Positions 1 to 7,528 of a stretch of DNA of 64,000 nucleotides are shown piece by piece; positions within the stretch are counted from its first letter, which is position 1; each line of letters begins with the position of its first letter. Source of the stretch: an uncultured Coriobacteriaceae bacterium (GTDB taxonomy: Bacteria; Actinomycetota; Coriobacteriia; Coriobacteriales; UMGS124). Under the pieces are notes generated by a model. That model searched no databases and had not been told where the DNA came from. It was given only the letters and a program-made list of their open reading frames with translations. Made by a program: the position numbers and the translations under genes. The DNA is taken from the NCBI GenBank assembly GCA_900539345.1, contig UQBS01000006.1:1-64000 (forward strand), read 5' to 3'.

Positions 1-2
1 CT

Positions 3-1319
3 TCGCAGGGCAATCTTCAGCAGCCCCAGCTCACCCCCACCGACAACCCGGTGAGTGCCCCTGCCAACCCGCTTGTGGCTGCCAAAATGGCCAACAGTGC
101 CCAGACGAGCAGCGATGCCGGTCTCTTCCCCATCCAGGAAGTCGACAAGAAGAACCCCGGCAAGAACTTCGACACGACGTTCAGCGAGCCTCGCTCCAAG
201 AAGGGGGGCGTCGTCGTTGCCATTGTCATCATTTTGATTGTGGCGCTTGTCGCGGGTGCCTATTTCTACATCACCAACCAGGAAGCCGCCAAGGCCAAGG
301 AGAAGCTCGACTCGGCAATCGAGACGCTTGTCTCCACCGACTCTGTCATCTCGGGCGTCGACGCCGCTGTTGCCCAGACCATTTCCGACGGCATGGCCTC
401 CGACTCCCTGTCGCTTGCCCTCGAGCAGACCACCACGACGCAGAACAGCCTGTCGAGCGCCGAGACGCAGGCGAACGACGCCCTTGCCTCGAGGCTGACT
501 TCCGAGCAGTCCGACGCCGCCAATGCCGTGCTTTCGAGCATCTCCGCGCGTCGCTCCATGCTCGAGGCCGCCCGCCAGATCCAGAATGCCTCGAGCACCA
601 CGGCAGCCGCCGCCGACACTCTCGATCAGGTGTATGCCCTTATGGACAGCGCCGTGAGCAAGTACTCCTACGCCAGCCAGCTGTGGGACGCCTACCTCAA
701 CGGCGACGAGGGCATCAACACTCAGGAGATCATTGACAACGAGACGGGCGCCTACAACGACACGCAGCAGGCCCTGCAAATCGTGGCCCAGGCCAAGGAG
801 GCTGGCACGGGCGTTGATTACACGGTGATGGAGACGTACCTGTACTGCTACGCCGACCTGGTGAACGCTCGCCTGACGCACAACACCCTTGCCATCGCCG
901 GCGACGAGGAAGGCGCCGAGGCCCAGATGGATTGGTTCAACGCCGCTACCGCCAACCTTGAGGCAGCCAGCACTTCCATGCCCTGGAACACGACCGACTA
1001 CCTCGCCGCCTATGGTCCCAAGGACACTTCGCTGGACGCCTTCGAGTCCAACTACGCCTATGCCCGCGACAAGCTCCTCACGGCCGACGCTGCGGTTGCG
1101 GCATACGCCGGAACCACGCCTGCGGTGACGGGCGCCCTGCCCGAGGCCCCGGCAACACCGAGCGAGCCCTCTGCTGCCGACCAGGAGTCTGCCGCCCAGC
1201 CCGAGGCGACCGAGCAGCCGCAGGGCGAGGAGGCCCCCGCTGAGGGCGAGACCCCCGCTGAGGGCGAGGCTCCCGCTGAGGGAGACGCTCCCGTCGAGGG
1301 CGAAGAGCAGGCCGCCTAA
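3..1319 (+). CDS. Single-pass membrane protein with acidic repeat tail (5' end missing)
   Basis: I do not recognise a family. The frame is open to the window edge. The first possible start, GTG at 51, has no Shine-Dalgarno sequence, so the gene probably begins upstream. Counting from that GTG, a hydrophobic helix spans about residues 53-75 after a basic SKK, giving a short cytoplasmic N-terminus and a large outside domain. The outside part (about 80-365) is Ala/Thr/Asp-rich and looks mostly helical. The last 40 residues are an acidic Pro/Ala/Glu tail built of near-repeats such as PAEGEA and PAEGDA. No sorting signal or catalytic motif is visible. The role is unknown; a wall-spanning or sensor-type surface protein is possible. 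Confidence 0.7.
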   Translation, partial: SQGNLQQPQLTPTDNPVSAPANPLVAAKMANSAQTSSDAGLFPIQEVDKKNPGKNFDTTFSEPRSKKGGVVVAIVIILIVALVAGAYFYITNQEAAKAKEKLDSAIETLVSTDSVISGVDAAVAQTISDGMASDSLSLALEQTTTTQNSLSSAETQANDALASRLTSEQSDAANAVLSSISARRSMLEAARQIQNASSTTAAAADTLDQVYALMDSAVSKYSYASQLWDAYLNGDEGINTQEIIDNETGAYNDTQQALQIVAQAKEAGTGVDYTVMETYLYCYADLVNARLTHNTLAIAGDEEGAEAQMDWFNAATANLEAASTSMPWNTTDYLAAYGPKDTSLDAFESNYAYARDKLLTADAAVAAYAGTTPAVTGALPEAPATPSEPSAADQESAAQPEATEQPQGEEAPAEGETPAEGEAPAEGDAPVEGEEQAA

Positions 1320-1426
1320 GAGCCGGAGCCGTCTGCTCCCCTTGTCTTTTCGTCTCGCCTTTTGAGTTCAGGCGGGACATGCCAGTGAAACGTCACCACG
1401 AACGACATGCTTGGAGGAACCCCCGT

Positions 1427-3910
1427 ATGGCCGACGCCAAGGAAACCATGCGCTACCTCACGAAGGAATATGAGATCGCCCCTGCAGGAACGCGTGAGGA
1501 GAGCGACGCGGCCACGATCGTGGCGCGCGTCTTCCATCAGCATGGCCTTGAGACCATGCAGAAGAGCTTCAACTACACTTGGCACGGCAACCTCGGTCTC
1601 GCTGCGCTGATGTGCCTGACCGCCGTGCTCTCGATTGTGGGCGTGTTGCTCAGCGGCGTGGTCTCCACCGTCATGTTCGTGCTCGTGGCGATCATCGGCG
1701 TGCTGTATCTGCTTGACCGCCGTTTCGGCATCAAGACGTACAGCCGCCTGGGCCTTTCCGGTTCGAGCCAGAACGTGGTTGCGCGTCATCCTGCCGCCGC
1801 GCCCTCCCCCACCGGTCAGAAGGCTCGCCCTGTGGTGGTCATCGCCCACTACGACACGCCCCGTTCCGACCTTCTGAGCAAGCCGGCCATCGCGTGGGTG
1901 AAGCCGTACCTGCCCCGTGCGATTGACGTGTGCGTCGTCGTCGAGGTCCTCGCCCTGTTCATGCAGGTGCTGCCTGTCCCCATGGGCTTCAAGTCGTTCT
2001 TTGCCGCGCTTGGCGTCATCGCCGGTGCCGTCCTGGTGGTGTGGGGCGTGTGCACCCTGCTGCATCTCTTCGTGCTGTCGTACACCCTCGGTGCCAACGA
2101 CAACAAGTCGGGCGTGGCTGCCGTGCTCGGCGTGCTTGAGCGCATCCGTCCCATTTCCGACGGCATGCCTTTTGGTCCCGACGACGAGGTGAGGCAGGAG
2201 CAGGGCGCAGACGAGCTTGGCGTGAGCGATGCCAAGCCCCGTTCGTATCCCGAGCGTCTTCCCCTTCGCCGCGAGGAGACCGACGAGTCTCAGGACCTCG
2301 CTTCCGACCGCGAGGCCATGCGTCCCCGCGCCGCTATGGAGCCCCGCGTCGACGAGCCCGAGTCCAACAAGCCCGTGCGTCATGGCCTTGCGGCCGTGCG
2401 CGCCCTCGGTATCCTTCCTGAGACGTGCCAGATTGAGTACGTGCCTGTCGAGCAGGGTGCCGTTCATCGTGCAAGCCAGCATGACGTCTGCGCCGAGCAG
2501 GCTGCTGCCGCCAGCACCATGCTCATCTCCCCTGCCCCTGTCGCCGAGCCTGCCCAGCAGGCAAGCCTCGACCTTGGCGATCAGCCCACGAATGTCGCGG
2601 CCGCCCCGGTCGATCCCGAGGCCGCCAAGGACGCAGAGGCCGACGCCATGTTCGCTTCGATCGTGCGCGAGAACCGTCTCTCGGGCGACCTCAACCCCGA
2701 GCCTGCCGCGACGTCCCTGCTGGCGCCCGTGAACGCAGGCACCGCGACGGTGACCTCCACCGACGAGCCTGACGCCGAGATCCGCGGCGCCGCGCAGGCC
2801 CCGCGTGACGTTGCCATGCATTCGGCAAGCGTTTCCCAGCAGTTCATCATGGACGAGCCCGACTCGTTTGCGGCCTCTGCCATCCAGGACCCCACGTGGG
2901 GAACTTCCTCGTTCAAGCCCGTCACTTCTGCTTCCATGACCTCTCCCCGCTTCCTTGCAGATCTCCCCGATCCGGCTGTGGCGGCTGTGGATCCCTTCGG
3001 CGTTTCGAACATCCAGACCGTGGGCAACTACAACCCCGATGACTTCTCGAGCATGGACTTCGAGACGGGCACGCATCAGTCCGTGACCCCCACCATGCTC
3101 GAGCAGGCTCGCCGCCAGGACCTCGCCGGTTTCTCCACCGACCTTGGCGACATGACCAAGCGCGGTCGCAAGGCGAAGAAGAACCGTCAGAAGGGCCGCA
3201 TCTCCACCCGCGCTGCCGATATGCAGCAGCAGATGCAGGAGCAGTCGTTCAACGACTGGCTTGGCCTCGACGAGGGCTTCGATGCCAAGAAGAACGGCGA
3301 GCAGATCGGTTCGTGGGACAACTTCTCCGACAGCGATGGCTCCGCGCAGGGGAGCAACCCCCGCTGGCAGGGCGGCGCCGCTCCGCGCCGCACGCGCCAT
3401 ATGAGCGTTGAGGGCGAGCAGGCAGCCCGCGCCCGTCGTGCAGCCATGCGCCTGGGCGACCGCGACCTTACCTCCCATGAGGTGTGGTTCGTGCTCACGG
3501 GCGCCGGCGAGGCCGGCAACGCCGGTATCCGCGACTTCATCGCGAGCTACCGCAGCGAGCTGCGCGGTGCCTACTTTATCAACCTTGAGTGCCTGGGCGC
3601 GGGTCGCCAATCTCTCGTGGTCGAGGAAGCCGCCGACAGCTCTCGTGTGAAGGCCGACCGCCGTCTCGTCAACATCTTTGGCCAGGCGAGCCAGGACATC
3701 AACCGCCCCGTCGCCCTGGAGCGCATGCCGTGGCGTGCAAGCGATGCCAGCATCGCGCTTGAGCAGGGCTGCCGTGCCGTCACGCTGTGCGGCGTGCAGG
3801 ACGGTGTGCCCGCCAACGCCCACTGGACCGGTGACTCGCCCGAGAAGCTCGACATCAACGCCATCGAGGACGCTGTGGACATGGTGGTCGAGGTCATCAA
3901 GAACGCGTAA
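1427..3910 (+). CDS. Membrane protein with interrupted M28 peptidase domain
   Basis: The start is ATG 1427, chosen because GGAGG lies at 1413-1417; the product is 827 aa. M28-type zinc-ligand positions can be read in order: H141 and D143 in AHYDTP, D225 in GANDNKSG, E695 in GAGEAGNAG, E721 in NLECLG and H799 in NAHWTGDSP. Two hydrophobic helices precede the domain (about 56-97). Two more (about 165-218) are inserted between H141 and D225. A roughly 450-residue polar, low-complexity segment separates D225 from E695, where ordinary M28 enzymes have a few dozen residues. Metal binding and aminopeptidase-like activity follow from the family and are not proven, because the fifth ligand is Glu instead of the usual Asp. 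The substrate is unknown. Confidence 0.75.
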   Translation: MADAKETMRYLTKEYEIAPAGTREESDAATIVARVFHQHGLETMQKSFNYTWHGNLGLAALMCLTAVLSIVGVLLSGVVSTVMFVLVAIIGVLYLLDRRFGIKTYSRLGLSGSSQNVVARHPAAAPSPTGQKARPVVVIAHYDTPRSDLLSKPAIAWVKPYLPRAIDVCVVVEVLALFMQVLPVPMGFKSFFAALGVIAGAVLVVWGVCTLLHLFVLSYTLGANDNKSGVAAVLGVLERIRPISDGMPFGPDDEVRQEQGADELGVSDAKPRSYPERLPLRREETDESQDLASDREAMRPRAAMEPRVDEPESNKPVRHGLAAVRALGILPETCQIEYVPVEQGAVHRASQHDVCAEQAAAASTMLISPAPVAEPAQQASLDLGDQPTNVAAAPVDPEAAKDAEADAMFASIVRENRLSGDLNPEPAATSLLAPVNAGTATVTSTDEPDAEIRGAAQAPRDVAMHSASVSQQFIMDEPDSFAASAIQDPTWGTSSFKPVTSASMTSPRFLADLPDPAVAAVDPFGVSNIQTVGNYNPDDFSSMDFETGTHQSVTPTMLEQARRQDLAGFSTDLGDMTKRGRKAKKNRQKGRISTRAADMQQQMQEQSFNDWLGLDEGFDAKKNGEQIGSWDNFSDSDGSAQGSNPRWQGGAAPRRTRHMSVEGEQAARARRAAMRLGDRDLTSHEVWFVLTGAGEAGNAGIRDFIASYRSELRGAYFINLECLGAGRQSLVVEEAADSSRVKADRRLVNIFGQASQDINRPVALERMPWRASDASIALEQGCRAVTLCGVQDGVPANAHWTGDSPEKLDINAIEDAVDMVVEVIKNA

Positions 3911-4019
3911 AGCCCTATGGCTTGCACGCATGCACGAATGAAGTAACAACGCGAGTGGCCGTCTTGCGGGCCCCAAGGGGTGAGCCGCAGGGCGGCCACG
4001 TGCGTATAGGAGGAATGAC

Positions 4020-4718
4020 GTGAAGATCATCGTCGTAGGGTGCGGTCGCGTTGGCAAGCAGCTGGCCGAGGTGCTCGACACCCCCGAGAACCAAGTGACC
4101 GTCATCGATATCGACGCTGCGGCACTCGCGCGCCTGTCGAGCGAGTTTCAGGGCACACGCGTGGTAGGCCATGGCTATGACGAGAGCGTGCTGGAGCAGG
4201 CCGGCATCAGAGACTGCGACGCGTTTGCTGCCGTCACGAGCATGGACAACGTGAACCTTATGGCAAGCGAGGTCGCCCGCAGGCTCTATTCTGTGCCCCA
4301 TGTGCTCACGCGCCTCATCAATCCCGAACACATCAAGCTGTATCAGCAGCTGGGCTTGGATTACCTATGTGACACCGAGCTTGTGGCTGAGAACATGGTC
4401 ACGAAGGTGCGTGCACGCAGGGCCCACCACCTCGATACCTACGGCGAGTACGAGGTTCTCTCGTTTACCCTGCATGTGCCGGGCGTCATTCACGTGCGTG
4501 ACCTTGAGGCGTTGGGCGAGGTGCATGTGGCCCTCTTCGAGCACGACGGTGAGCAGTTCCTGGCGGCGCACAACATGTTCTTGCACGACGGCGACACGGT
4601 GGTGGCCGTGGCGCACGAAAGCGCCCTGCCGGAGTTGGCCGAATATATGAAGGGCGAAGCCGAGCAGGCAAAGCCTTCGGCTGCATCTGTCCTCGTGGGC
4701 CTTGTGGGAAGGAAGTAG
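4020..4718 (+). CDS. trkA: TrkA/RCK-type potassium channel regulatory protein, first copy
   Basis: A cytoplasmic NAD-binding RCK protein of 232 aa that would gate a Trk/Ktr potassium transporter. It opens with the Rossmann motif VVGCGRVGKQLAE and an acidic strand end (VIDID). The second half (about 130-215) fits a TrkA-C domain. The start is GTG 4020 with AGGAGGA at 4008-4014; the ATG at 4016 is out of frame. A second trkA-like gene follows after 3 bases. This ceoB-ceoC-like pair is known in actinobacteria, but no transmembrane Trk subunit is encoded in this window. Confidence 0.87.
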   Translation: MKIIVVGCGRVGKQLAEVLDTPENQVTVIDIDAAALARLSSEFQGTRVVGHGYDESVLEQAGIRDCDAFAAVTSMDNVNLMASEVARRLYSVPHVLTRLINPEHIKLYQQLGLDYLCDTELVAENMVTKVRARRAHHLDTYGEYEVLSFTLHVPGVIHVRDLEALGEVHVALFEHDGEQFLAAHNMFLHDGDTVVAVAHESALPELAEYMKGEAEQAKPSAASVLVGLVGRK

Positions 4719-4721
4719 CGC

Positions 4722-5393
4722 ATGTACTTCGTATTGGGAGGCGGTGGCAAGGTAGGAGAGGCGGCTGCAAAGCTGTTGCTGGCGGCCGGCCACGAGGTTG
4801 CCATCGTCGAGAACGACGAGGAACATACCTCGATTCTTGCCGAGCACCTCACGGGCCGCGTGATGGTCATCAAGGGCGACTGCTGCGACACCAAGGCGCT
4901 TGTGGACGCCGGCATCATGGACGCCGACGTGTACTGCGCGCTTTCAGGTCATGATGACGACAACCTTGCATCGTGCGAGATTGCCGCGACCCTGTATCGC
5001 GTGGCGCGTACGGTCGCGCGTGTCAACGATCCCCGCAACGAGCGCATCTTCGTGAAGATGGGCATTGAGACGGTGAGCTCGACCACGGCCATCGCCAACA
5101 TGGTGCAGTCGGCCGTGGTGATGTCGTCGGGCGAGCGCAACGTCATGCCGCTGGTGCACGACGGGTTCGTCCTCATAGAAGTGCTGACCGCCGGTTTGTC
5201 GGGAGGTGCCGAGAGCGCTCGCCGCGTGAGCGAGATCGACCTGCCTGGGCAAGCCGCACTTTTGGCTGTGTGGTCCGATGGCGCCTACCGGCCTGTGGCC
5301 CCTTCCACGCTCATCACTCCGGGCGCCACGGTGCTCGTTGCCGCGCAGCCTGAAGACGAGCCTGAGGTGCGCCGCGCCTTGTTTGACCTGTAG
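4722..5393 (+). CDS. trkA: TrkA/RCK-type potassium channel regulatory protein, second copy
   Basis: The second RCK protein (223 aa) starts 3 bases after the first and is surely co-transcribed. The N-terminus carries the glycine-rich VLGGGGKVGEAAAKLL and the strand-end acid (AIVENDEE), followed by a TrkA-C-like half from about residue 135. The two copies differ enough to be ancient paralogues. They probably form a hetero-oligomeric gating ring on a Trk/Ktr channel encoded elsewhere. No terminator follows directly; tRNA-Lys lies about 100 bases downstream. Confidence 0.87.
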   Translation: MYFVLGGGGKVGEAAAKLLLAAGHEVAIVENDEEHTSILAEHLTGRVMVIKGDCCDTKALVDAGIMDADVYCALSGHDDDNLASCEIAATLYRVARTVARVNDPRNERIFVKMGIETVSSTTAIANMVQSAVVMSSGERNVMPLVHDGFVLIEVLTAGLSGGAESARRVSEIDLPGQAALLAVWSDGAYRPVAPSTLITPGATVLVAAQPEDEPEVRRALFDL

Positions 5394-5452
5394 CGTCTTG
5401 TCCAAGGTGAGATTTTCTGATTGTTCAAGCGGTGAATCTGCAACGTTGTCGC

Positions 5453-5480
5453 TGTTGAACGCTTGCAGATGAGGTACTAT
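5453..5480 (+). promoter_or_regulatory. Candidate promoter of tRNA-Lys
   Basis: TGTTGA at 5453 and TACTAT at 5475-5480 are separated by 16 bases, and the -10 box ends 10 bases before the first tRNA base. The fit to a vegetative promoter is fair, not strong. Confidence 0.4.
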
Positions 5481-5490
5481 CAGCCGATGC

Positions 5491-5566
5491 GGGCCGTTAG
5501 CTCAGTTGGCAGAGCAGGGGACTTTTAATCCCAAGGTCGTGGGTTCGACCCCCACACGGCCCACCA
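5491..5566 (+). tRNA. tRNA-Lys(TTT)
   Basis: A full cloverleaf can be folded by eye. The acceptor GGGCCGT (5491-5497) pairs with ACGGCCC (5556-5562), the D arm is GCTC/GAGC, the T arm is GTGGG TTCGACC CCCAC, and the anticodon loop CTTTTAA gives anticodon TTT. The 3' CCA is encoded (5564-5566). The first anticodon-stem pair looks mismatched (G-A), but the other four are good. Confidence 0.96.
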
Positions 5567-5570
5567 TTGC

Positions 5571-5617
5571 AAAAACGCAGGTCAGACGGTGTAAATCGTC
5601 TGACCTGTTTGCGTTTT
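5571..5617 (+). terminator. Terminator after tRNA-Lys
   Basis: The stem GTCAGACG/CGTCTGAC (5581-5588 with 5597-5604) is extended by outer pairing of AAAACGC with GCGTTTT. The right arm ends in a T-run. Because both flanks are A/T-rich it may work in both directions. Confidence 0.75.
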
Positions 5618-5653
5618 CGGGCCAAAGTGCAACACGAGGTGCCGCAAATGTAC

Positions 5654-5692
5654 AACAAAAAACGGTCGGCACCCTTGGGGATGCCGACCGTT
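5654..5692 (-). terminator. Terminator after tRNA-Gly
   Basis: The perfect inverted repeat AACGGTCGGCA (5661-5671) and TGCCGACCGTT (5682-5692) is followed, reading the minus strand, by a T-rich run. It sits just past the 3' end of the minus-strand tRNA-Gly. Confidence 0.8.
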
Positions 5693-5702
5693 TGAGATTC
5701 GA

Positions 5703-5777
5703 TGGAGCGGGCAACGGGATTCGAACCCGCGAATACCAGCTTGGGAAGCTGGGGCCTTACCGCTTGGCGATGCCCGC
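5703..5777 (-). tRNA. tRNA-Gly(CCC)
   Basis: On the minus strand the acceptor GCGGGCA pairs with TGCCCGC, the T arm is GCGGG TTCGAAT CCCGT, and the anticodon stem CCAGC/GCTGG encloses the loop TTCCCAA, giving anticodon CCC. The CCA end is encoded (plus-strand TGG at 5703-5705). It converges on tRNA-Lys, and each has its own terminator. Confidence 0.95.
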
Positions 5778-5942
5778 ACAAGGCAAAGCATACCATACCT
5801 TTGCTCAGGTGAACCCGTATCGTAGAAACAACCGCATTTTGCATCCATAACCCCCAAACGACCATCTCGTTGTCGTATCCTGGGCAGGTACCCTTTTGTT
5901 TTTAACCACCGCCTATGTGCGGCACGAGCCCAGGGAGGACAT

Positions 5943-6386
5943 ATGCAAAAGAGCGAGATTCTGGAGCTTATCAAGGATGCTATGCGCGCCAAGGACAAGC
6001 CGCGCCTTTCCATCCTGCGTCAGGTCAACGAGGAGTTCAAGAAGATCGAGGTCGACGAGCGTCGCGAGGTCACCGAGGCCGACGTCACTGCCTGCGTCAA
6101 GAAGCTCATCAAGATGACCTCCGAGACATTGGAGTACTCCCGCAAGGCTGCCACCGACCCCGAGCGCACTGCGATGCTCGAAACGCAGGTCAAGGTGCTT
6201 GAGGAGCTGCTTCCCGCCCAGCTTTCGGGCGATGAGCTCGCGGCCCTTATCGATGAGATCTGCACGGCGGGCGGCTATACCTCCAAGAAGGAGATGGGCA
6301 AGGTCATGAAGGAGCTGGGCGAGCGCACCCAGGGCAACTTCGACAAGCCGTCTGCGGCCAAGATCCTCGGCGGTAAGCTTGCCTAG
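5943..6386 (+). CDS. yqeY: YqeY / GatB-Yqey domain protein
   Basis: A 147-aa cytoplasmic protein of the GatB/YqeY family, the helical domain related to the tRNA-binding tail of the GatB amidotransferase subunit. Recognisable features are the opening helix with MRAKDKPRLSILRQV, the central LEELLPAQLS and the C-terminal GKVMKELGERTQGNFDKPSAAKI. The length is typical. The start at ATG 5943 has GGGAGGA just upstream. The last 8 bases overlap a possible TTG start of the sortase gene, so translation may be coupled. Its exact cellular role is not established. Confidence 0.92.
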   Translation: MQKSEILELIKDAMRAKDKPRLSILRQVNEEFKKIEVDERREVTEADVTACVKKLIKMTSETLEYSRKAATDPERTAMLETQVKVLEELLPAQLSGDELAALIDEICTAGGYTSKKEMGKVMKELGERTQGNFDKPSAAKILGGKLA

Positions 6387-7521
6387 CCAGAGTGGACGGG
6401 ACCGCAGTCGGTCCAGTCGCCCGAATCCTCAATACTATACGGCGCCGCGCTCAACGGGGCAGCTCTACGGCTCCGACGGGTATGATTATCGACAGCCTGC
6501 CCAGTCCCCGCATGCCTACGACGACGGTGCTGGGTACGGCATGTCCGACGATGGCTACGGCCAGGTCCAGCAGCCCTATGGGTATGCCGATTACGACCCG
6601 ACGCAGCAGCAACCTGCCGTTGGCTTCAATCGGGCTTCCGCAAATTACTATGCGGCGCCGCAGCCTCCCAAGCCCCCGCGCAAGAAGAAGGGCTCGAAGG
6701 GCATGCTCGTGCTCGCAATCCTTCTCCTTGTGGTGGGCCTCGTGACCATCGGTATTGCTGCCAGCATGTACATGAACACGCAGGCCGAGTACGAGGTGGG
6801 CAATCAGGAATACGCCTCGCTTGTGGAGGAGGCTGTGGAGCAGGACCAGGTGAGCGGCACGCCCACGGTCGACTTCGCCGCCCTGACCTCTCAGAACCCT
6901 GAGATCGTGGGTTGGGTGCAGATTCCCGACACGCCGGTGAACTACCCGGTTGCCCAGCATTCTGACAACGACTGGTACCTTGAGCACACCTTCTTGGGAC
7001 AGTACAACCTCGCTGGTTCTGTGTTCATGGACTATCGCAGCTCCAGTGCGCTGACCGACCGCGTCACCGTCATATACGGCCATCACCTCAAGAACGGTGC
7101 GATGTTCGCGCGCGTGGCCGACTACTCCGAACAGTCCGAACTCGACACCGTGCGCGAGGTGTACTACGTGACGGCCGACGGCACGCTCCATACGCTCCAG
7201 CCGCTGTGCTCGCTTGTGGTGTCGGGCTATGACACGGACGTCCTACAGTTCGATTTTGCCGACGACGCGAGCTTCCAGGCGTATGTGGAATCGCTCATTT
7301 CGCGGTCAAGCGCACGTGTTGCGGGTGCGACCTGCGCAGGCGTGTCCCACATCTATATACTTTCAACGTGCAGTTATGCAACGGACAACGAGCGTACCAT
7401 GCTGGTATGTGTGGAGCGCGACAACTCCGTGCTCTCGCAGGACCAGACGTATCAGCAAGTCGCAGGCATCCAGTCCGCCGCCGACGAGGCAGCGGGCGTC
7501 TCAAACGACGGAGAGGCTTAA
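6379..7521 (+). CDS. srtB: Class B sortase
   Basis: A membrane-anchored cysteine transpeptidase that would join surface proteins to the cell wall. A long Tyr/Gln/Pro/Gly-rich cytoplasmic region precedes a basic stretch and one helix at about 109-130. The extracellular sortase domain shows the catalytic His in YGHH (235-236), the Cys in LSTC (C331) and the Arg in NERTM (R339), all spaced as in sortase B. The start is uncertain: TTG 6379 overlaps yqeY, while ATG 6541 would remove 54 residues. Neither has a good Shine-Dalgarno sequence. No LPxTG-type or NPxTN-type substrate is encoded nearby. Confidence 0.85.
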   Translation: MPSQSGRDRSRSSRPNPQYYTAPRSTGQLYGSDGYDYRQPAQSPHAYDDGAGYGMSDDGYGQVQQPYGYADYDPTQQQPAVGFNRASANYYAAPQPPKPPRKKKGSKGMLVLAILLLVVGLVTIGIAASMYMNTQAEYEVGNQEYASLVEEAVEQDQVSGTPTVDFAALTSQNPEIVGWVQIPDTPVNYPVAQHSDNDWYLEHTFLGQYNLAGSVFMDYRSSSALTDRVTVIYGHHLKNGAMFARVADYSEQSELDTVREVYYVTADGTLHTLQPLCSLVVSGYDTDVLQFDFADDASFQAYVESLISRSSARVAGATCAGVSHIYILSTCSYATDNERTMLVCVERDNSVLSQDQTYQQVAGIQSAADEAAGVSNDGEA

Positions 7522-7528
7522 AAGGAAC

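Noticed and set aside
1352..1378. GTCTCGCC/GGCGGGAC hairpin between the first two genes as a terminator.
   Set aside because: The stem is only eight pairs with one G-T and there is no T-run after it; too weak to list.
1316..4105. A 929-codon open frame on the minus strand across the M28 gene.
   Set aside because: Its composition is that of an antisense shadow of a GC-rich gene (His/Arg/Gly-rich), it has no Shine-Dalgarno sequence and it overlaps a gene with clear motifs.
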